Assembly (NCBI RefSeq): GCF_963675165.1
Contig: NC_087378.1
Span: 7,989,273 to 8,053,272, forward strand
Direction: 5' to 3'
DNA: 64,000 nucleotides
Source of the DNA: Halichondria panicea
Taxonomy: Eukaryota; Porifera; Demospongiae; Suberitida; Halichondriidae
Part shown: positions 36,393 to 48,746 of the stretch, one piece after another
Layout: each line of letters starts with the position of its first letter
Numbering within the stretch: position 1 is the first letter of the stretch
Program-made: the position numbers and the translations under genes
Notes under the pieces: generated by a model
Told to the model about the DNA's origin: nothing
The model's database searches: none
What the model saw: the letters and a program-made list of their open reading frames with translations, nothing else

Positions 36393-39300
36393 TCATGTGA
36401 ACACATTATCTGAGCGACTTGAAACAGATGTAAGAGAGGATGAAAGGGAAGGCCTAGGGCTGGGGGATGAGGCTAAATGGTTCTGTTCAATATTGCTTTC
36501 TGTTTCTGACTGGGAAACTGTGTCTTGCTCTGAATTATCATGTGCTTGATCTTCAGTTGCTAAAGTTGCTGTACTGCTCTCCACTGTGCCTGGGAGATGA
36601 CTGGAGCTAGTATCACTTTCAGTATGATCACTTCTTGGTTCATTATCAGTATCAGCTTGATCATCTGCATGTGCATGTACTACATTGCTTACTTCATCTG
36701 GAGTTGAAATATCGTTTTGAACAATTTGCTGGGTTTCTGTGTTCGTAAGTGTTTGTTCAGCAAGATCTGTTGCTTCTTTGTCAGCATCGGCTTGATTATC
36801 TAATTGGCTTTGTGAATTGCCTTGCTCTGAAGTATTGGGTGTATTCTTTGCTTGATCTTCAGTTGCTAAAGTTGCTGTACTGCTTTCCACTGTGCCAGGG
36901 AGATAACTGGAGCTGGCATCACTTTCAGTATGATCACTTCTTGGTTCATTATCAGTATTAGCTTGAGTTTCATCAACAGGTTGTATATCATCTGCATTGT
37001 TCACTTCATCTTGAGTTGATATCTCATGTTGAACAGTTTGCTGGTTTTCTGCATTTGTAGGAGATTGTGGCGCTGCTTCTATGAGGTTAGGATTGGGTAG
37101 CTCCAGAATCTTCTGCTCTAAATTAGGAATGTCTTCATCGGGTTCACTTAAATCAATAGAGCTTGCCGTCTTGCTGGAATTATCGTTGAGTATCGAGTGG
37201 AGAGAATTGGCTGAAGAGGTTTTTTCAATAGCTTTGACAGCCTCTGTGAGAGTGAAGGAGGCAGACAGACTGGAGGAAGTGGTAACATTCTCAGGGGGAA
37301 TATCGACTAGTGATAATTGGGGTGAACCTTGGTGAGATATAATAACTGGCTCTTCCATTGGTTGGTCTGGAATATGTACAGAGGAAGTAGTTTCATTTTC
37401 GAAAGAGCTCTCAATAGTTTGGCCCTCTTCTTCAGCTTGAATAGGGTCATCAGGGTCATGTAGATTCTCTTGAACAGTGGGATCCGTTGGAGTTATTTCT
37501 GTGTCAGTATGTTCATTTGTAACCTCAGTTAAAGCCTGTTCCTTGTTCTCTTCGGTGGCAGAATCATTTGCTATATTACTGTTGTCATTTTCTGGTATTG
37601 GTTGAGGATTCTCAGACGCATTTTGCTCCAGTTCTAAATTATCAGTGATAAGTAAAGTTTGTACTGTTTGTTCGATGGGAGACATGGCTGGTTCTTGGAC
37701 TGGATCAGTGGATTCCATTTGTAAGTCTTGCTTGTCATCTTGTTGCTCAACATGGTCTTCTAATTCAGGCTCTTCAAACACATCGTCATCATACTCATAT
37801 TCTTCATTCACAGCTGTAGTCGTATTTGGATTTGAGGCACTAACATCGACTGGGATAGATTTTGTTTCTGACAGAGAGGAACTGGATTCTTTGATATCTG
37901 GAGAGATGTTTTCTTCTGACGAACGTGATGAAACAGAGCTAGCACTAGCAGATCTGCTGTGAGATTGACTACTTGTTTTACTTTCTTCATTGACCAAAGA
38001 GTTACTACTTCCGGACGAGTGCTGTGAATCAACGACAGACTCACTCTTGACAAAATCATCTTCATACATGTCTTCTGTAGCTTGAACCTCGCTATCTTTG
38101 GTATCTGTTTCAAATTGTTCTGGTTCGGGAGAATTCTTTCTTTCTGATTCCAGAGGTTCTTGTTCCTTATCAACTTGTGTTTGTGAGTTTGGAGGAGATG
38201 CAGTGGTACTGGGGGGCACTGCTTCAACAGTATTGGCGTTCGTTGCAATTGGACTGGGGGGCACTGCTTCCACAGCATTGGTGTTTCTTTCAGTCGGACT
38301 AGGGGGCACTGCTTCTACAGTATTGGCGTTTGTTGCAATCGGACTGGGGGGCACTGCTTCCACAGCATTGGTGTTTCTTTCAGTTGGACTGGGGGGCACT
38401 GCTTCCACAGCATTGGTATTCATTGCAGTCGGACTGGGGGGCACTGCTTCCACAGCACTGGTGTTTCTCGCAAGAAGCTGATTGAGTTCTTCATCATTCT
38501 ATTAGATATACCACAATGAATTAATACATGTAAGTAATCGCATTGATGTTTTACCTCTGTTGATGGTCCAGAGATGGCCTCCTCTAATGATCGGTGTAAT
38601 TTGTCCTTTTTTTCTTTTCTTTCAATTTCAGCGTTACATCTGCGGAAAAGATAAAACTAAATGTGAGTAACAGTACTTGACTAGCTGCTTACTTGACACA
38701 AGGTCTCCCACCCTCCACCTTTATGAGTCTAAAGTGTGCCCTCCTGCTGCCCAGTAGCTTGCCACACTGATGTCTGTACTCACAGCAAGTACTGACACGC
38801 AAATCCATCATGCCATCAAGGTAGATCGTCAATCCAAACGGCATGCTTAGGTGACGTTTAGACTCAAATGTGAATTGTTCTGTTGAAAAAAAAGTTATAG
38901 TGATTTGATTAGCTGCATACTTAGTAGTTAGCTCTGCACTGAACGCTAGCTATTGGTAGCTGCAAGAGTATGGTATAGTTCGTTAGTCTCGTGGGCCATA
39001 CTCCACAATCTGATTGTGGAGCCGCGAGACTAATAGTTGGTACGGTTACCGTAAATAAAGAGGTGCAAATTAGTGTGAGATGAGGTGGTGATATCTCAAT
39101 GACATACCTCTAGGTCTCACCCTTCCTTTGTACAGTTGAACGGTGTTCCCGCCACAATGCTGCTGCAGTATCAGAACCTCAGAGAGGGCTGAGCTACAAT
39201 AGGATCCCTCCAGGTGTAGGTTCTTGCCCGTGTATCGCAGACTGATGAGGACCTGGGAGCGAGCTGGCTGTGTGCGACTAGGATACAGACAATGAGTACC

Positions 39301-40360
39301 AATACCACCAGGTGCTGTCTGCAGGGCCAGAGTTTGAATTGTAAATAGTAATAAGTAAAAAACATCTAGCTAGGTTGTGTCACTGTGTCTTTACAACTAT
39401 GTAATGAGAAGCCTGATATACATTTAGTTAATGGGTGCTAAAAAAACCCAGTATGAAGGAATAATTAAAAGACTATATACCCTTGGTCTGCCATTCTGGT
39501 GTGTTAGTTGTAGTCTCCTACTCTGATTGGGCATCGAGGTTTGAGGTCTTGGTGCTGAGGGTGGTCTCGGTGCCAGGGGCAGGGGAGAGGAACTACGAGA
39601 CCACAGACTGGACTCGTAAGGATTCCGGGTCCTAGTTCTCACACGCCTATCTCTGGTAAACTCTCCCACTAGCCTCCTCATCTCAAACAGTTGGTCTGAT
39701 GACAGGCCCAGTTGATCAGAATGGGACTCGAGGGTTTCAGATAGAAGAGGGGGAATGGTAGGTACCGCACTGGGGTTGAACTCTTGAACCCAAGAGGGAT
39801 GAGATTTTTGGCTCTAGGAGATGATGGGGGAAATGTTTTTAATATTAATCACGAGCACGTAGTTTGTTCAGAGCTATACCTTGACACGTTGGACAGTTTC
39901 AATATTAGCAAGGTGCTCTAATTTATTCCTGAGAAGAGCTCTACGCTTTCTCTGCAGCAGGGAAAAATTGTCAAACCTGATAGATATAATTAAGCTCTTA
40001 CCTCAATCTCAAGAGCATTGCGGACAATGGCGTCAGCTAGAAGGTCTTTAGTACGAGCTTTGTGCTCCTTTTGAGATGCATTTCTCCGAATGGTCCCTTC
40101 GTTGACAATTCTACCATCTTTTGTCACCTGCAAAGTTTTCGAGAGAGAAGGATGCATTTAGTAGCAAGAACAAATGTTAATACTCACCAGCCCCATTTTT
40201 CTGAGATGCTTGATAGTGTTTGGGTTGGAGAAATACTCTGCCAAATGTTCATCCTCCAGGCTATTGTAACTGGCCAAGGGTCTGTACAGCATTGCAAGCA
40301 AATTGAAATTTGTTGTCTACTATTAACATAAAAGGCTTACCCAGCATAAGACGCCTGCAT
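36393..40360 (-). CDS. ERICH3: ERICH3-like glutamate-rich protein (DUF4590)
   Basis: Relatives in vertebrates are linked to cilia. Exons on the minus strand: 40360-40341, 40281-40188, 40127-40002, 39951-39880, 39813-39481, 39318-39108, 38879-38693, 38639-38555, 38498-36393 (3234 nt, 1077 aa). The N-terminus PLASYNSLEDEHLAEYF and GLVTKDGRIVNE match the ERICH3 start. Exons 6-7 encode a DUF4590-type region (about 235-348) with LQQHCGGNTVQLYKGRV, VSTCCEYRHQCGKLLGSRRA and the final EGGRPCVKC. The last exon gives 702 residues of acidic, Ser/Thr/Glu-rich sequence that opens with about six 15-16 residue repeats of EAVPPSP(T/I)xxNTNAV. The exon 4 acceptor (TGCTGCAG) was chosen because an upstream alternative leads to an immediate stop. 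Head-to-head with TRMT11. Confidence 0.85.
38190..38465 (-). repeat. Coding minisatellite in ERICH3-like exon 9
   Basis: Tandem units of about 45 bp share GGGGGGCACTGCTTC on the plus strand, encoding VEAVPPSP. About six copies; alternate units share the IATNANT or TERNTNA variants, suggesting duplication of two-unit blocks. Confidence 0.88.
38983..39033. mobile_element. 51-bp foldback element, TTAGTCTCG termini
   Basis: TTAGTCTCG...CTCCACAATC is mirrored by GATTGTGGAG...CGAGACTAA. The flanks TAGTTCG and TAGTTGG agree at six of seven bases and could be a target duplication. It lies in an ERICH3-like intron. Confidence 0.55.
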
Positions 40361-40550
40361 CTCTCAGTACTGTCTATTCTTTATGATATCTGTGCATGTA
40401 CTTGGAATTGGAAAGGCAGCCGTGAAAGGACACTATGTTGTCAATGGAGATAGATCCACCTAGCCCCTCCCCTCTTTTGCGGTAGTTTTTGCAAGCCACG
40501 TGGCAAGCTTTACAAAGTAGATACAGTCGAGTAGAGAGAGAGCTGTGGTA
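40361..40550. promoter_or_regulatory. Shared divergent promoter region, ERICH3-like / TRMT11
   Basis: 190 bp between the two start codons. It contains a C-rich stretch (TAGCCCCTCCCCTC near 40462) that could be an Sp/KLF-type site; no TATA box. Confidence 0.5.
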
Positions 40551-43185
40551 ATGGCTGTGGCTGTTCAAACTGCTCAGATATGGCGAAACTTTCTTTGTGT
40601 GTTTGCCCAAGATCATCCGGATTTTAGACTTCAGGTAGAGAGTTAACCCATCCATATCCATAGATACAAGATCCATCACATCCTAATATACACTATACCT
40701 CAGGCTACCTACTGAGTGTGTGCATTGTCATACGTGTATCTCTACACAGGAGCTCCTGTCGTTGGCTTCAATATCAAAATGTCAAATAAAATTTGACCCA
40801 ACTTCGTATTCCGTTGAGGTCAGTTTAATAATTATTTTACCCATACATTTGAACTACAACTAATAAACTACACAGAATCCATTCCTCGTTGTTCAACTCC
40901 AATCAGAGGAATGTGCACGAAAGATCTCAAGTCGAGCCATGCTTATCAAGTACGTCAATACACCTCTCGCCCACCACGCATACATGTACTTAACAATAAT
41001 TATGTGCTCTCCCACAGATCCATGTTTGAGCTATGGGGCTGGGGAAGAGACTATAGTGAGCTGGAGACTTCCATTTCGCAGGAATTTCCCTCTCAGCGAA
41101 TGGTGTGTGTGTGTGTGTGTGGTGTGACAGTGTGGAGTGTGGTGTGGGTGTTGTGTGTGTGTGTGTGTGGGTGTGTGATGACTGCTCCCTGTGTATGTAC
41201 AGGAGCCCTACACACGGAATGACTACACCTTCAAAGTCATCGGAAGTGGCTTCTCGAAAAAATGCACTATGGAAAGACAAAAAGAAATATACAAGGTACA
41301 TCAACAACAGTGTTCAAGAACTGAATAACATCCTAGTTGTGATTTACTTAAAATACTTGTTCCATCATTTTCTCCGTTTACAGAAGCTCTCGTTTCTCCC
41401 CCTAAATGGTAAAGTGGACGTTAAGAACCCCACCCACGAGTTCTATATCCTCGAGGACTATGGTGACCACCCCAACACTGCCCCAGAGGATCCCTTGAGG
41501 GTCTTCTTTGGACGTCTGATAGCTCGCGGTCAGAGACACCTCATCAAGCATTATGCAGTCAAGGACAGAGTGTTTATTGGGAACACTTCGATGGACGCAC
41601 AACTCTCTCTGATCATGGCCAACCAGGCACAGGTAATATCTAACTATAGACTCAAATATTTTCTCACATCTTATATGTAGGTAAAAACTGGAAGTCTAGT
41701 GTTTGATCCATTCGCTGGAACCGGTAAATAATTTCTCATCCACAGTGTAGTAGATCCATATACACAAATGTCTACCTACTTTATATTTGTTTGTTAGACA
41801 CAGATAATATAATTATAGTGTACATGGACAGTAGTTGAATGAGTCCCATGCAGGCAGTGTCCTAGTGGCGTGTGCACATCACGGTGGACACGTGATGGGG
41901 GCAGACATTGACAAGATCTTGCTGCATGGAAGAGGTGAGACACTGCAGTAGTGTAGCCTGGACCTGATCAATGTCCTCTCATCATCATCACTAGGGTATA
42001 GTTCCCGAGCCGGGGCCAGGAAATTCAGAGGTAACTTTCTGTCCCTTGTATTGATGATACTAAGAGAGCTAGTGGTGTTTCTCAAGTTGACAGAAGTTTG
42101 CTATAATTATAGAAACTTGCTCTTAGGCCTGATCTAGAAACACAGCATTTTGTAATTGTCTGCTCTATATAGCTAGAATGCACCATACATTACATGTGCA
42201 GTAGGTACATTCTAACCTCCATGTTGTATGTGTGTGTGTATTTTACTTCAGTTTTGTTTTTATTGGTTATTGCTGCTCCAGCCCGAGGGGAGAGTGTGAG
42301 AGCCAACCTGAGGCAATACGGACTGGAAGCACTCTACCTGGACATGCTCATAGCGGACGCAGCTCAGTGTGTGTGGAGGGAAGGAGAACTGTTTGACGCC
42401 ATCGTAACTGACCGTGAGTCACTGAGGCTAGTTGAGGATAGCAGCCTACCTAATTCTACGGGGCAAATCCGTCTTAGAGAAACAGTATTTACCATTGCAG
42501 CTCCGTATGGTGTCAGAGAGGGGGCCCGAAAAATAGGCTCCAAGCGAGCCACTCCCAATTCCATAACTCCAGAGCGGTAGGTCGCATTCCCATGTTCTAT
42601 TCCACTTGTATGTACATTCCCATGTCCCATGTTCCATTTCAGTGCAGAGGGTCACATTCCAGCTGTGCGTACCTACAACCTGTCCGACGTGTACTCTGAC
42701 CTGGTCCACTTTGCTGCTCGGTTCCTTGTAATGGGAGGGAGGTTGGTCTACTGGGTGCCTGGAGTGAAAGCTGAGTGAGTGTTTCTGTAGTGCTAGTTTG
42801 GACCACCAGAACTCTAGTTACAGAGCCGACTCTAGTACTCAGGGGACCCAGCATTAAATGAAGCATTTTTGAACGACCATAACTTTAGTCCCATTATTCC
42901 AATCACACTGATTTTCTAAAAGCATACAATGAAATCGTTTATACTATCATTCGCACACAGAATTTTTATCCAGATTTTCTATACTATAGGTTTTCTCGGG
43001 AGCTCCTCCCCTCCCACCCATGCATGGAGCTGGTGTGTGTGAGTGAGCAGCCATTGCAGACACTGGTGGGCAGGTGGCTCATCACCATGGAGAAAACGGC
43101 TCAATGGACCCCGCAAGCAGACAGAGTTGACCTGAGTAGCGTTGAACTATATGAGAATTTTAGAAAAAAGTACTTTGCAAAGTAA
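40551..43185 (+). CDS. TRMT11: tRNA (guanine10-N2)-methyltransferase catalytic subunit TRMT11
   Basis: Methylates N2 of guanosine 10 in tRNAs, with TRMT112 as partner in known systems. Exons: 40551-40634, 40750-40818, 40876-40949, 41018-41102, 41203-41295, 41384-41632, 41681-41723, 41854-41934, 41995-42030, 42282-42413, 42501-42576, 42643-42774, 42990-43185 (1350 nt, 449 aa; human about 463). The THUMP-type N-terminal half includes NPTHEFYILEDYG and VFFGRLIARGQR. The Rossmann methyltransferase domain starts near residue 219 with the AdoMet motif VFDPFAGTGS and ADID. The catalytic motif DPPYGVREG lies at about 315-323, split by intron 10 after the first base of a Pro codon. The 100-bp intron 4 is almost entirely TG-rich, and its donor lies at the edge of a TG repeat. 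The stop codon is 107 bp from the convergent INTS9 stop. Confidence 0.95.
41103..41180 (+). repeat. TG-rich TRMT11 intron 4
   Basis: Nearly the whole 100-bp intron (41103-41202) is GTGTGTG with GAGTGTGGTGTGG interruptions, beginning directly at the donor. Confidence 0.85.
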
Positions 43186-43292
43186 CCTCTTTGTCAGTGC
43201 TGTCCTTTTGATCAACATTATATAAATAATAATTATTTTTGCATTGTATACAGCACACAAGTCAAATGTGAATGAAAAAAAAAACCAACTAA
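43186..43292. terminator. Convergent 3' ends of TRMT11 and INTS9
   Basis: Only 107 bp between facing stops, so the two 3' UTRs probably overlap or are very short. TATATAAATAATAATTATTT near 43219 is the best poly(A)-like stretch. Confidence 0.4.
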
Positions 43293-46200
43293 CTAAAATT
43301 GTAGTATGTGAGAGAAGATAATCTCTTTGAGCAAGTCCTTGAGTTTGTCATCCTGACAGTTATAGATGGTGGTGGTTTTGTCAGTGAGGTGAAGTGTGGC
43401 TTTACCGTTGAGCTGTATAGTTGAGTACATGAGGTGGATGTCATATAAAGGTGTGGTCACAGACTCACCATGGTTACCACTCTCTTGTCATGCTGTTCCT
43501 CCACATTGACCTCCATTATACCTCTCTGCATAGAATGCATCAAAACTCATAATTAAAGGCTCACAAGTACAGAAAAGGAGTACTTCTTAGGCTATAATAA
43601 AAGCTACAACGTATAAAGGTCAGCACTCACATAAAATACTACAACAAATACTAGGTTGAAAAATATAATTCGGCCTGGAACGAGGCTCAAAACGGATGAG
43701 TATAATAATAATTAAGTAGGTACCTCTCTGAGTGCCTTGACGATTCCCTCGAGAGAAGGCTGTCCCCACAGTGTCTTGTTGGTGGGGTGAGGATGGGGGT
43801 GGAGTGTGTGATGGTTGTTCTTGAAACTGAGCATGCCTGAGAGGGTAGTCACAGACACTCCCGGGTAGAGCTCTTGTGGTTGAATTATGCCTGCCAACTG
43901 TATCAAGAGAGTGCAGTGAAACCTGGTATACCAATAATTGTAGTGGATCTAAGTGGCCCTGCTAACAGTCAGGAGATTTGGGACTTGTGATTACAGTGCT
44001 TATAAGGTAACACAAGCCTGCTTAAATATGTAGTATTCTTCTTTGGGCAAATCAACAGTTGGGTGCAATGAAGAGGTGGCCTGCTAACACAGATTTACGA
44101 CTTACTGATGGTGGCCTACGTACGCAAGTGTTGGAACATACTTATAAGACCACAATACACAAGTTTCATCAAAGAGCACTAAGCAGGTAAAGCATTGCAT
44201 ATAATTATGCATGTATCCAGGGACACAAGTACAGGTGTATGAACTACCTCGGGCGAGATGTGTATTCGTTCAAATTCTCCCTTGATAGGGATCTGTACGA
44301 CCTTGTTCCGACTGAGATCATAAAATGGCATCTCCTAGAGAGCAAATTGACCAGTGTGACAAACAGCAACAATAGATATGCCATGGATGCATGAGGATAC
44401 ATGAATCTTTTTAAAGGAATAAAACAACATTTACTGTAATTACAGGGACACCCCCCTCTACAGATGTATCATCAAATATTGTATCAATAATTATAGACCA
44501 CGTAGCTCACTGGTTGAATACAGAGGTTGTCCTTGTGGGAGTGTGCTGATGAAGGAAGATACGTCTCCTCGGTAACCAGACACTGTGGCTGTATTGATAC
44601 AAAACAATGTCGGGAATTAACAACTTTGGAATATCTAATTATCACTCAAATCGTGGATAATTGATCAACAGCTATATACATACACTTTATTCCGTCTAGC
44701 AATAAAACAAGCCATTCAATCATTAATACCATGGATGGTCCAAGGGCGAAAAATGACAAATTGTGGCCCCAACTAAATTTTGGATTGAAACACATCATTT
44801 GAAAGGTATCTTTCTAAGCTTTCAGAAAATCATAAAATTTTTGACATCGGATCAACGGTACTAAAGATATAGCTGTTTAAAGATGCTCAACTACAACCCC
44901 CCCCCCCCCCCCTCCATAATCAAGACTCTTTCAGCTGCCATAAAACTTGAATTCTGCTGATCCAATTTCAATAATTTTCTGAAAGCTTAGAAAGAGACCT
45001 TTCAAATGATGTCATCAAAATTCATATTTGAGAGACAAAAGTATTTGCCAATTTGGTCATACCATGGATTATAGCCCATGGTCCAAGGGCGAAAAATGAC
45101 AAATTGTGGCCCCAAGTAAATTTTGGATTGAAACACATCATTTGAAAGGTTTCTTTCTAAGCTTTCAGAAAATCATAAAAATTTTGACATTGGATCAACA
45201 GTACTCAAGTTAAGGCTGTTGAAAGTCGTTCACTTACAGCTAGCTCCTTCAAGAGCTTGTTAGCAACAAAGAAGTTGAGTCTTGGATCAATGGGGAAATA
45301 GAATGCCTGCATGAAGAAGAGCATCAACACTGTACACATGGAAACCAGTGCTATACCTTCATGCTGATTGGTTGGTAGGGGGCCAGTGCATGGAGATAAT
45401 CAAAGTCTGGTTCTAAAAAAGAGCAGATTAAAGCATATATTTACACATTACGCTTGGAGGGTGGTTTTCAAACAGCTATATGGAACAGAAGGGGGTGTCG
45501 CCTTACATACATATACATGTATATACGTACATGATGGCTGACCTGTGAAGATGACACAGTTCTTTGGTGAGCTTCCCCAAGCCTCCATGAAGTGCACGGC
45601 ATCGCCACACCGGAGAGAGGGGTGACCAGTGAACACTACACAGGGGGTCTGATACACGCTCCCCAGACCACCATGAATGTTGGGAAAATGTCTCAGTCGT
45701 CCACTTTTGATGAACTGTACGTACAAAAGGAAACATCACATGACACAAGAGAGCACGTTAGAGCACACACATGTATGGACAATGTCACAGATGTGATAAA
45801 TAATTTCTGCTGCTAGTGACACAATTAAGCATCTTCGAATAGCCATAACTTTTAATTTTAAGTAACTACTCAAATTACAACGTACATGCTAGATTTACAG
45901 GTGCTTAAAGGCTCTACTATACAGTATATACATGTAGGAATAAAAGGCCTAGCTCTCTATTTACTTGGTTCAAACTCTAATTCTATACATCACATGATCA
46001 CCTCCGAGTGGGGAAAGGGGCGCTCTGGTATAAACACTTTTGACTTCTTCGCATCGCACAGCCTTTAGAAAGTGAAAGTAAACAAAAACACACGATTACT
46101 ACAACTGACAACTCTGTGTTGTGTCATACAAACTCACCATTCAGCGTAGATATTGGCATGCTTGAGTGAACTTTTGGCCGCGGGGGAGATAAAATAAACA

Positions 46201-48537
46201 GGAACCTGACTGAGTCCGGCTGTATCCAGGAAGGCATTCAAGCACTCCAACAGATCGTACACCACCCCCTGTAGCAAAACAAAGCACTCGGTAACAAGGC
46301 ACAGACCTAATTATGGTGTATACCATAATTATAGCGGGTAATTTTCGTGGAGTAAAAAATTCGTTATTTTCGTAGGCAAGCTGACCTCGACAAAAATTAC
46401 TTAGGAAAGTGTCATGCCTAATACATGCATAGAGTACTTTAATATTACTTTAAAGTGTTCACTAATTATAATAATTATATTCTGTTATTAATATAAGCGT
46501 AACATGTATCTTTAGACGACATAACTCACAGTTGGGTAGCATGGAATAAGCACGTTGCCCCCTCCCTTCAGAGTTACAGCTGTGTGGACACGGGTGAGTG
46601 CAGTTAGGAACGTTATGATATTGCAGTAACAGTGACTTCCATGACTAGCATTTCTTATGGAAAACACAAGAGATATTTTATAACTGGTCTGAAACCACAC
46701 CTATTAGACTGAAACCACACTAGCAATACTAAAGCCAGGCACACTAGACCACCCCTCCCCCCCCAGTCTCGATGCCAGCCCCTAGAAATAACGGCCTGGA
46801 ATCGAGGTTAGCCCTCCCCCACTACCACACCAAAGTAGCGGCTGGACTGACCCATTCTCCCACAGAGTTCACTAAGCATAGAGTCAGGGTTAGCTACTGG
46901 GGCGTTGGTGAGGCCACAGAGGATCATGACGTCGGAGGTGAGCGGTTTGGAGCGCTCCATTGAACAGGGGTGAGTGGTGAAGGTGGACGAGGAGGAGATG
47001 TACGATACCTGTGAGGGTGTGGAGGTGTGTGTGAAGGCGTATGCGAGGGCGTGTGAGGTGTGAAGGCTTGTGTGAGGTGTGGAGGCTTGTGTGAGTGTGA
47101 GTGTGTGTGATACCTTGATCTGGTCGTTCTCAAGTACCCAGTTACAACTGCCCAGACAGAACCCAGAGCTTATGGGTGTGGCTTCCAGGCTCCCGAATAA
47201 ATCCTGTGCATATAATATTATTGTGTACAGAACTGAAGACTGTTGACATATCGACAAGCAAAGCTTACAATTTTTTGCGAATAGCTGACAGGAGTAACTT
47301 TAGCAATGGCTTTCCCAATCTCTTCATCACTGTCAGTAATAGGTAAAGAAAGAGGGACATGGAAGACGTAACAATCACTGAGTGACTCTGATACTCTCAC
47401 CTGTAAAGCTCTTTCCATGAGATATAATCAGAGGCATCCTTGAGTTGACCCTCGGGCAGGGCACTATCAGCATACGCACAAACAAACAAACAATGAATGG
47501 ATATAAAGATGACACACTTCCTCTCTGCCTGCATGCCTACCTCCATACTCTGTCATCCTGCCATTTTGTAGACGTATTATTTGTTGGTGAGCGGTAGAAG
47601 TAGTAGCTCAGCTCTTCCATCAGTTGCCTGTGATCCGGTCAACAAAGTGACACCTGTTGCAAAAGCGACTGATAATTAGTATAATACTTACCTGCCAAAG
47701 TGCATCGTTGGTTCAGTTGCATATATCCGACCCTTGAACCCCAACTTCTGGAAATAGAAATATACAACCAGGTTCAACTTCATTGCAATTTTAGATGTGA
47801 ACTTCAAAAAGCTAGGATGAAATGTGTTCCCATAGGTTACCTCTGTCAGGAAGGGTAGTGAGAGCATTGAGAAGCAATTGGAAATGAGCAAAACATCTAC
47901 TGTGGAGAAATCCACCAAACCAGTCTGCGTGTGTGTGTGTGTGTGTGGGGGGGGGGGGGGCACCAAGTTGTGTACCTGAGGCAGTCTCACTAGGGGTTGA
48001 GAGTCTATAAAGACATGGCCAACATTCTCTTTAAACTGTATAAACGAATGAGTAAGAAGGTTATAAACACAAACAACTATTATACTAACCATATCTGTGG
48101 GTACATCTTGACTCATGTCAGCGTTCCTAGATCTCCATTGAGGTAGACCACTCAGCTTGGGGCTGAGAGAAGAGAATAGTAAGTCATAGATACTGTAAAC
48201 ATTTTGGGTCACAATTAACAAAGATATAGAATTACAACGATCTGTTTAATAGTTGAGCCCGACAACCAGATTAAAAAGGCCAACTGCGATACAAAGGCTA
48301 GGTACACAGATCCCCAGTAAATAGTTTGTTTGTGTACAAGGCAACCCCCTAACCACCTCTGTATAACCGGGGTTGTAGTAACATTGTCTACAGTCTGTTG
48401 CACCTGTACACTAGTGGGAGTGGTAGGAAGTTGAGGAGTACGGACGTGTCGAGTGCACAGTCCAGCATAATCGTGGTGTCACCCAGTCTCACAACGTAGC
48501 AGGGCTGCCATGGCTTGTTACCCAGACTAGCCTGTGG

Positions 48538-48568
<31 letters not shown>

Positions 48569-48599
48569 GTTACAGTAGCAAGTAACTCACAACTTCCAT
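43293..48599 (-). CDS. INTS9: Integrator complex subunit 9
   Basis: Metallo-beta-lactamase/beta-CASP protein that pairs with INTS11 in the Integrator cleavage module. Exons on the minus strand: 48599-48591, 48531-48404, 48162-48090, 48035-47976, 47924-47841, 47747-47692, 47627-47541, 47463-47401, 47329-47269, 47203-47114, 47008-46852, 46579-46530, 46268-46138, 46062-46002, 45714-45543, 45412-45357, 45306-45238, 44588-44511, 44334-44248, 43897-43724, 43525-43469, 43412-43293 (1923 nt, 640 aa; human 658). Landmarks: [10 protein letters not shown]...[84 protein letters not shown]. The zinc-binding HxHxDH signature of active nucleases is absent, as in other INTS9 proteins. The first coding exon carries only nine coding bases. 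Several introns are CA-rich and intron 17 holds a foldback repeat. Confidence 0.95.
44700..45230. repeat. Compound foldback repeat in INTS9 intron 17
   Basis: GGTCCAAGGGCGAAAAATGA and the following 120 bp occur twice in direct orientation (about 44738 and 45080). The stretch between them (about 44940-45075) is the inverted form, ending at ATGGATTATAGCCCATGGTC. It belongs to the 33005-33330 foldback family. Confidence 0.75.
47009..47113. repeat. CA-rich minisatellite-like INTS9 intron 10
   Basis: The whole 105-bp intron reads, on the sense strand, as irregular CTCACAC / CTTCACACCTCACAC repeats and ends CACCCTCACAG at the acceptor. Confidence 0.75.
47928..47960. repeat. TG plus poly-G tract at the 3' splice site of INTS9 exon 5
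   Basis: The sense strand reads a C run, then CA repeats, then CGCAG, the acceptor of the exon starting at 47924. Confidence 0.88.
48537..48570. repeat. TG and GC alternating tract at the 3' splice site of INTS9 exon 2
   Basis: The sense strand reads ACGCGCGCGC, then CA repeats, then CCCCACAG, the acceptor of the exon starting at 48531. Purine-pyrimidine alternation makes it a candidate Z-DNA segment. Confidence 0.85.
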
Positions 48600-48746
48600 T
48601 CTGTTTTGTCTTCCACATGTGCAGTTAATTCAGCCGGGTTATAAACGGGTGCGGCCTGGGATCGAGGCTAAAAGATCCCCTTCCTCCTACGTTTTTGACT
48701 TGTTGCAGTTTATTAGCTAAAATTCGCTTAAAAATTAGTATCGGAA
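48600..48746. promoter_or_regulatory. Shared divergent promoter region, INTS9 / TSR2
   Basis: 147 bp (or 192 bp if TSR2 starts at 48792). It includes GCGGCCTGGGATCGAGGCTA (48651-48670), the terminal sequence of the TAGCCTCGAT foldback family, so a mobile-element end lies inside the shared promoter. Confidence 0.5.

Noticed and set aside
36749-38481. Plus-strand ORFs and minus-strand second-frame ORF over ERICH3-like exon 9
   Set aside because: Overlap a 702-codon frame that splices in phase to eight upstream exons; low-complexity shadows.
43905-44110. Possible mobile-element pieces (GTGAAACCTGGTATACC; GGTGGCCTGCTAACACAG)
   Set aside because: Words recur near 31490, but no paired termini or flanking repeats could be fixed.
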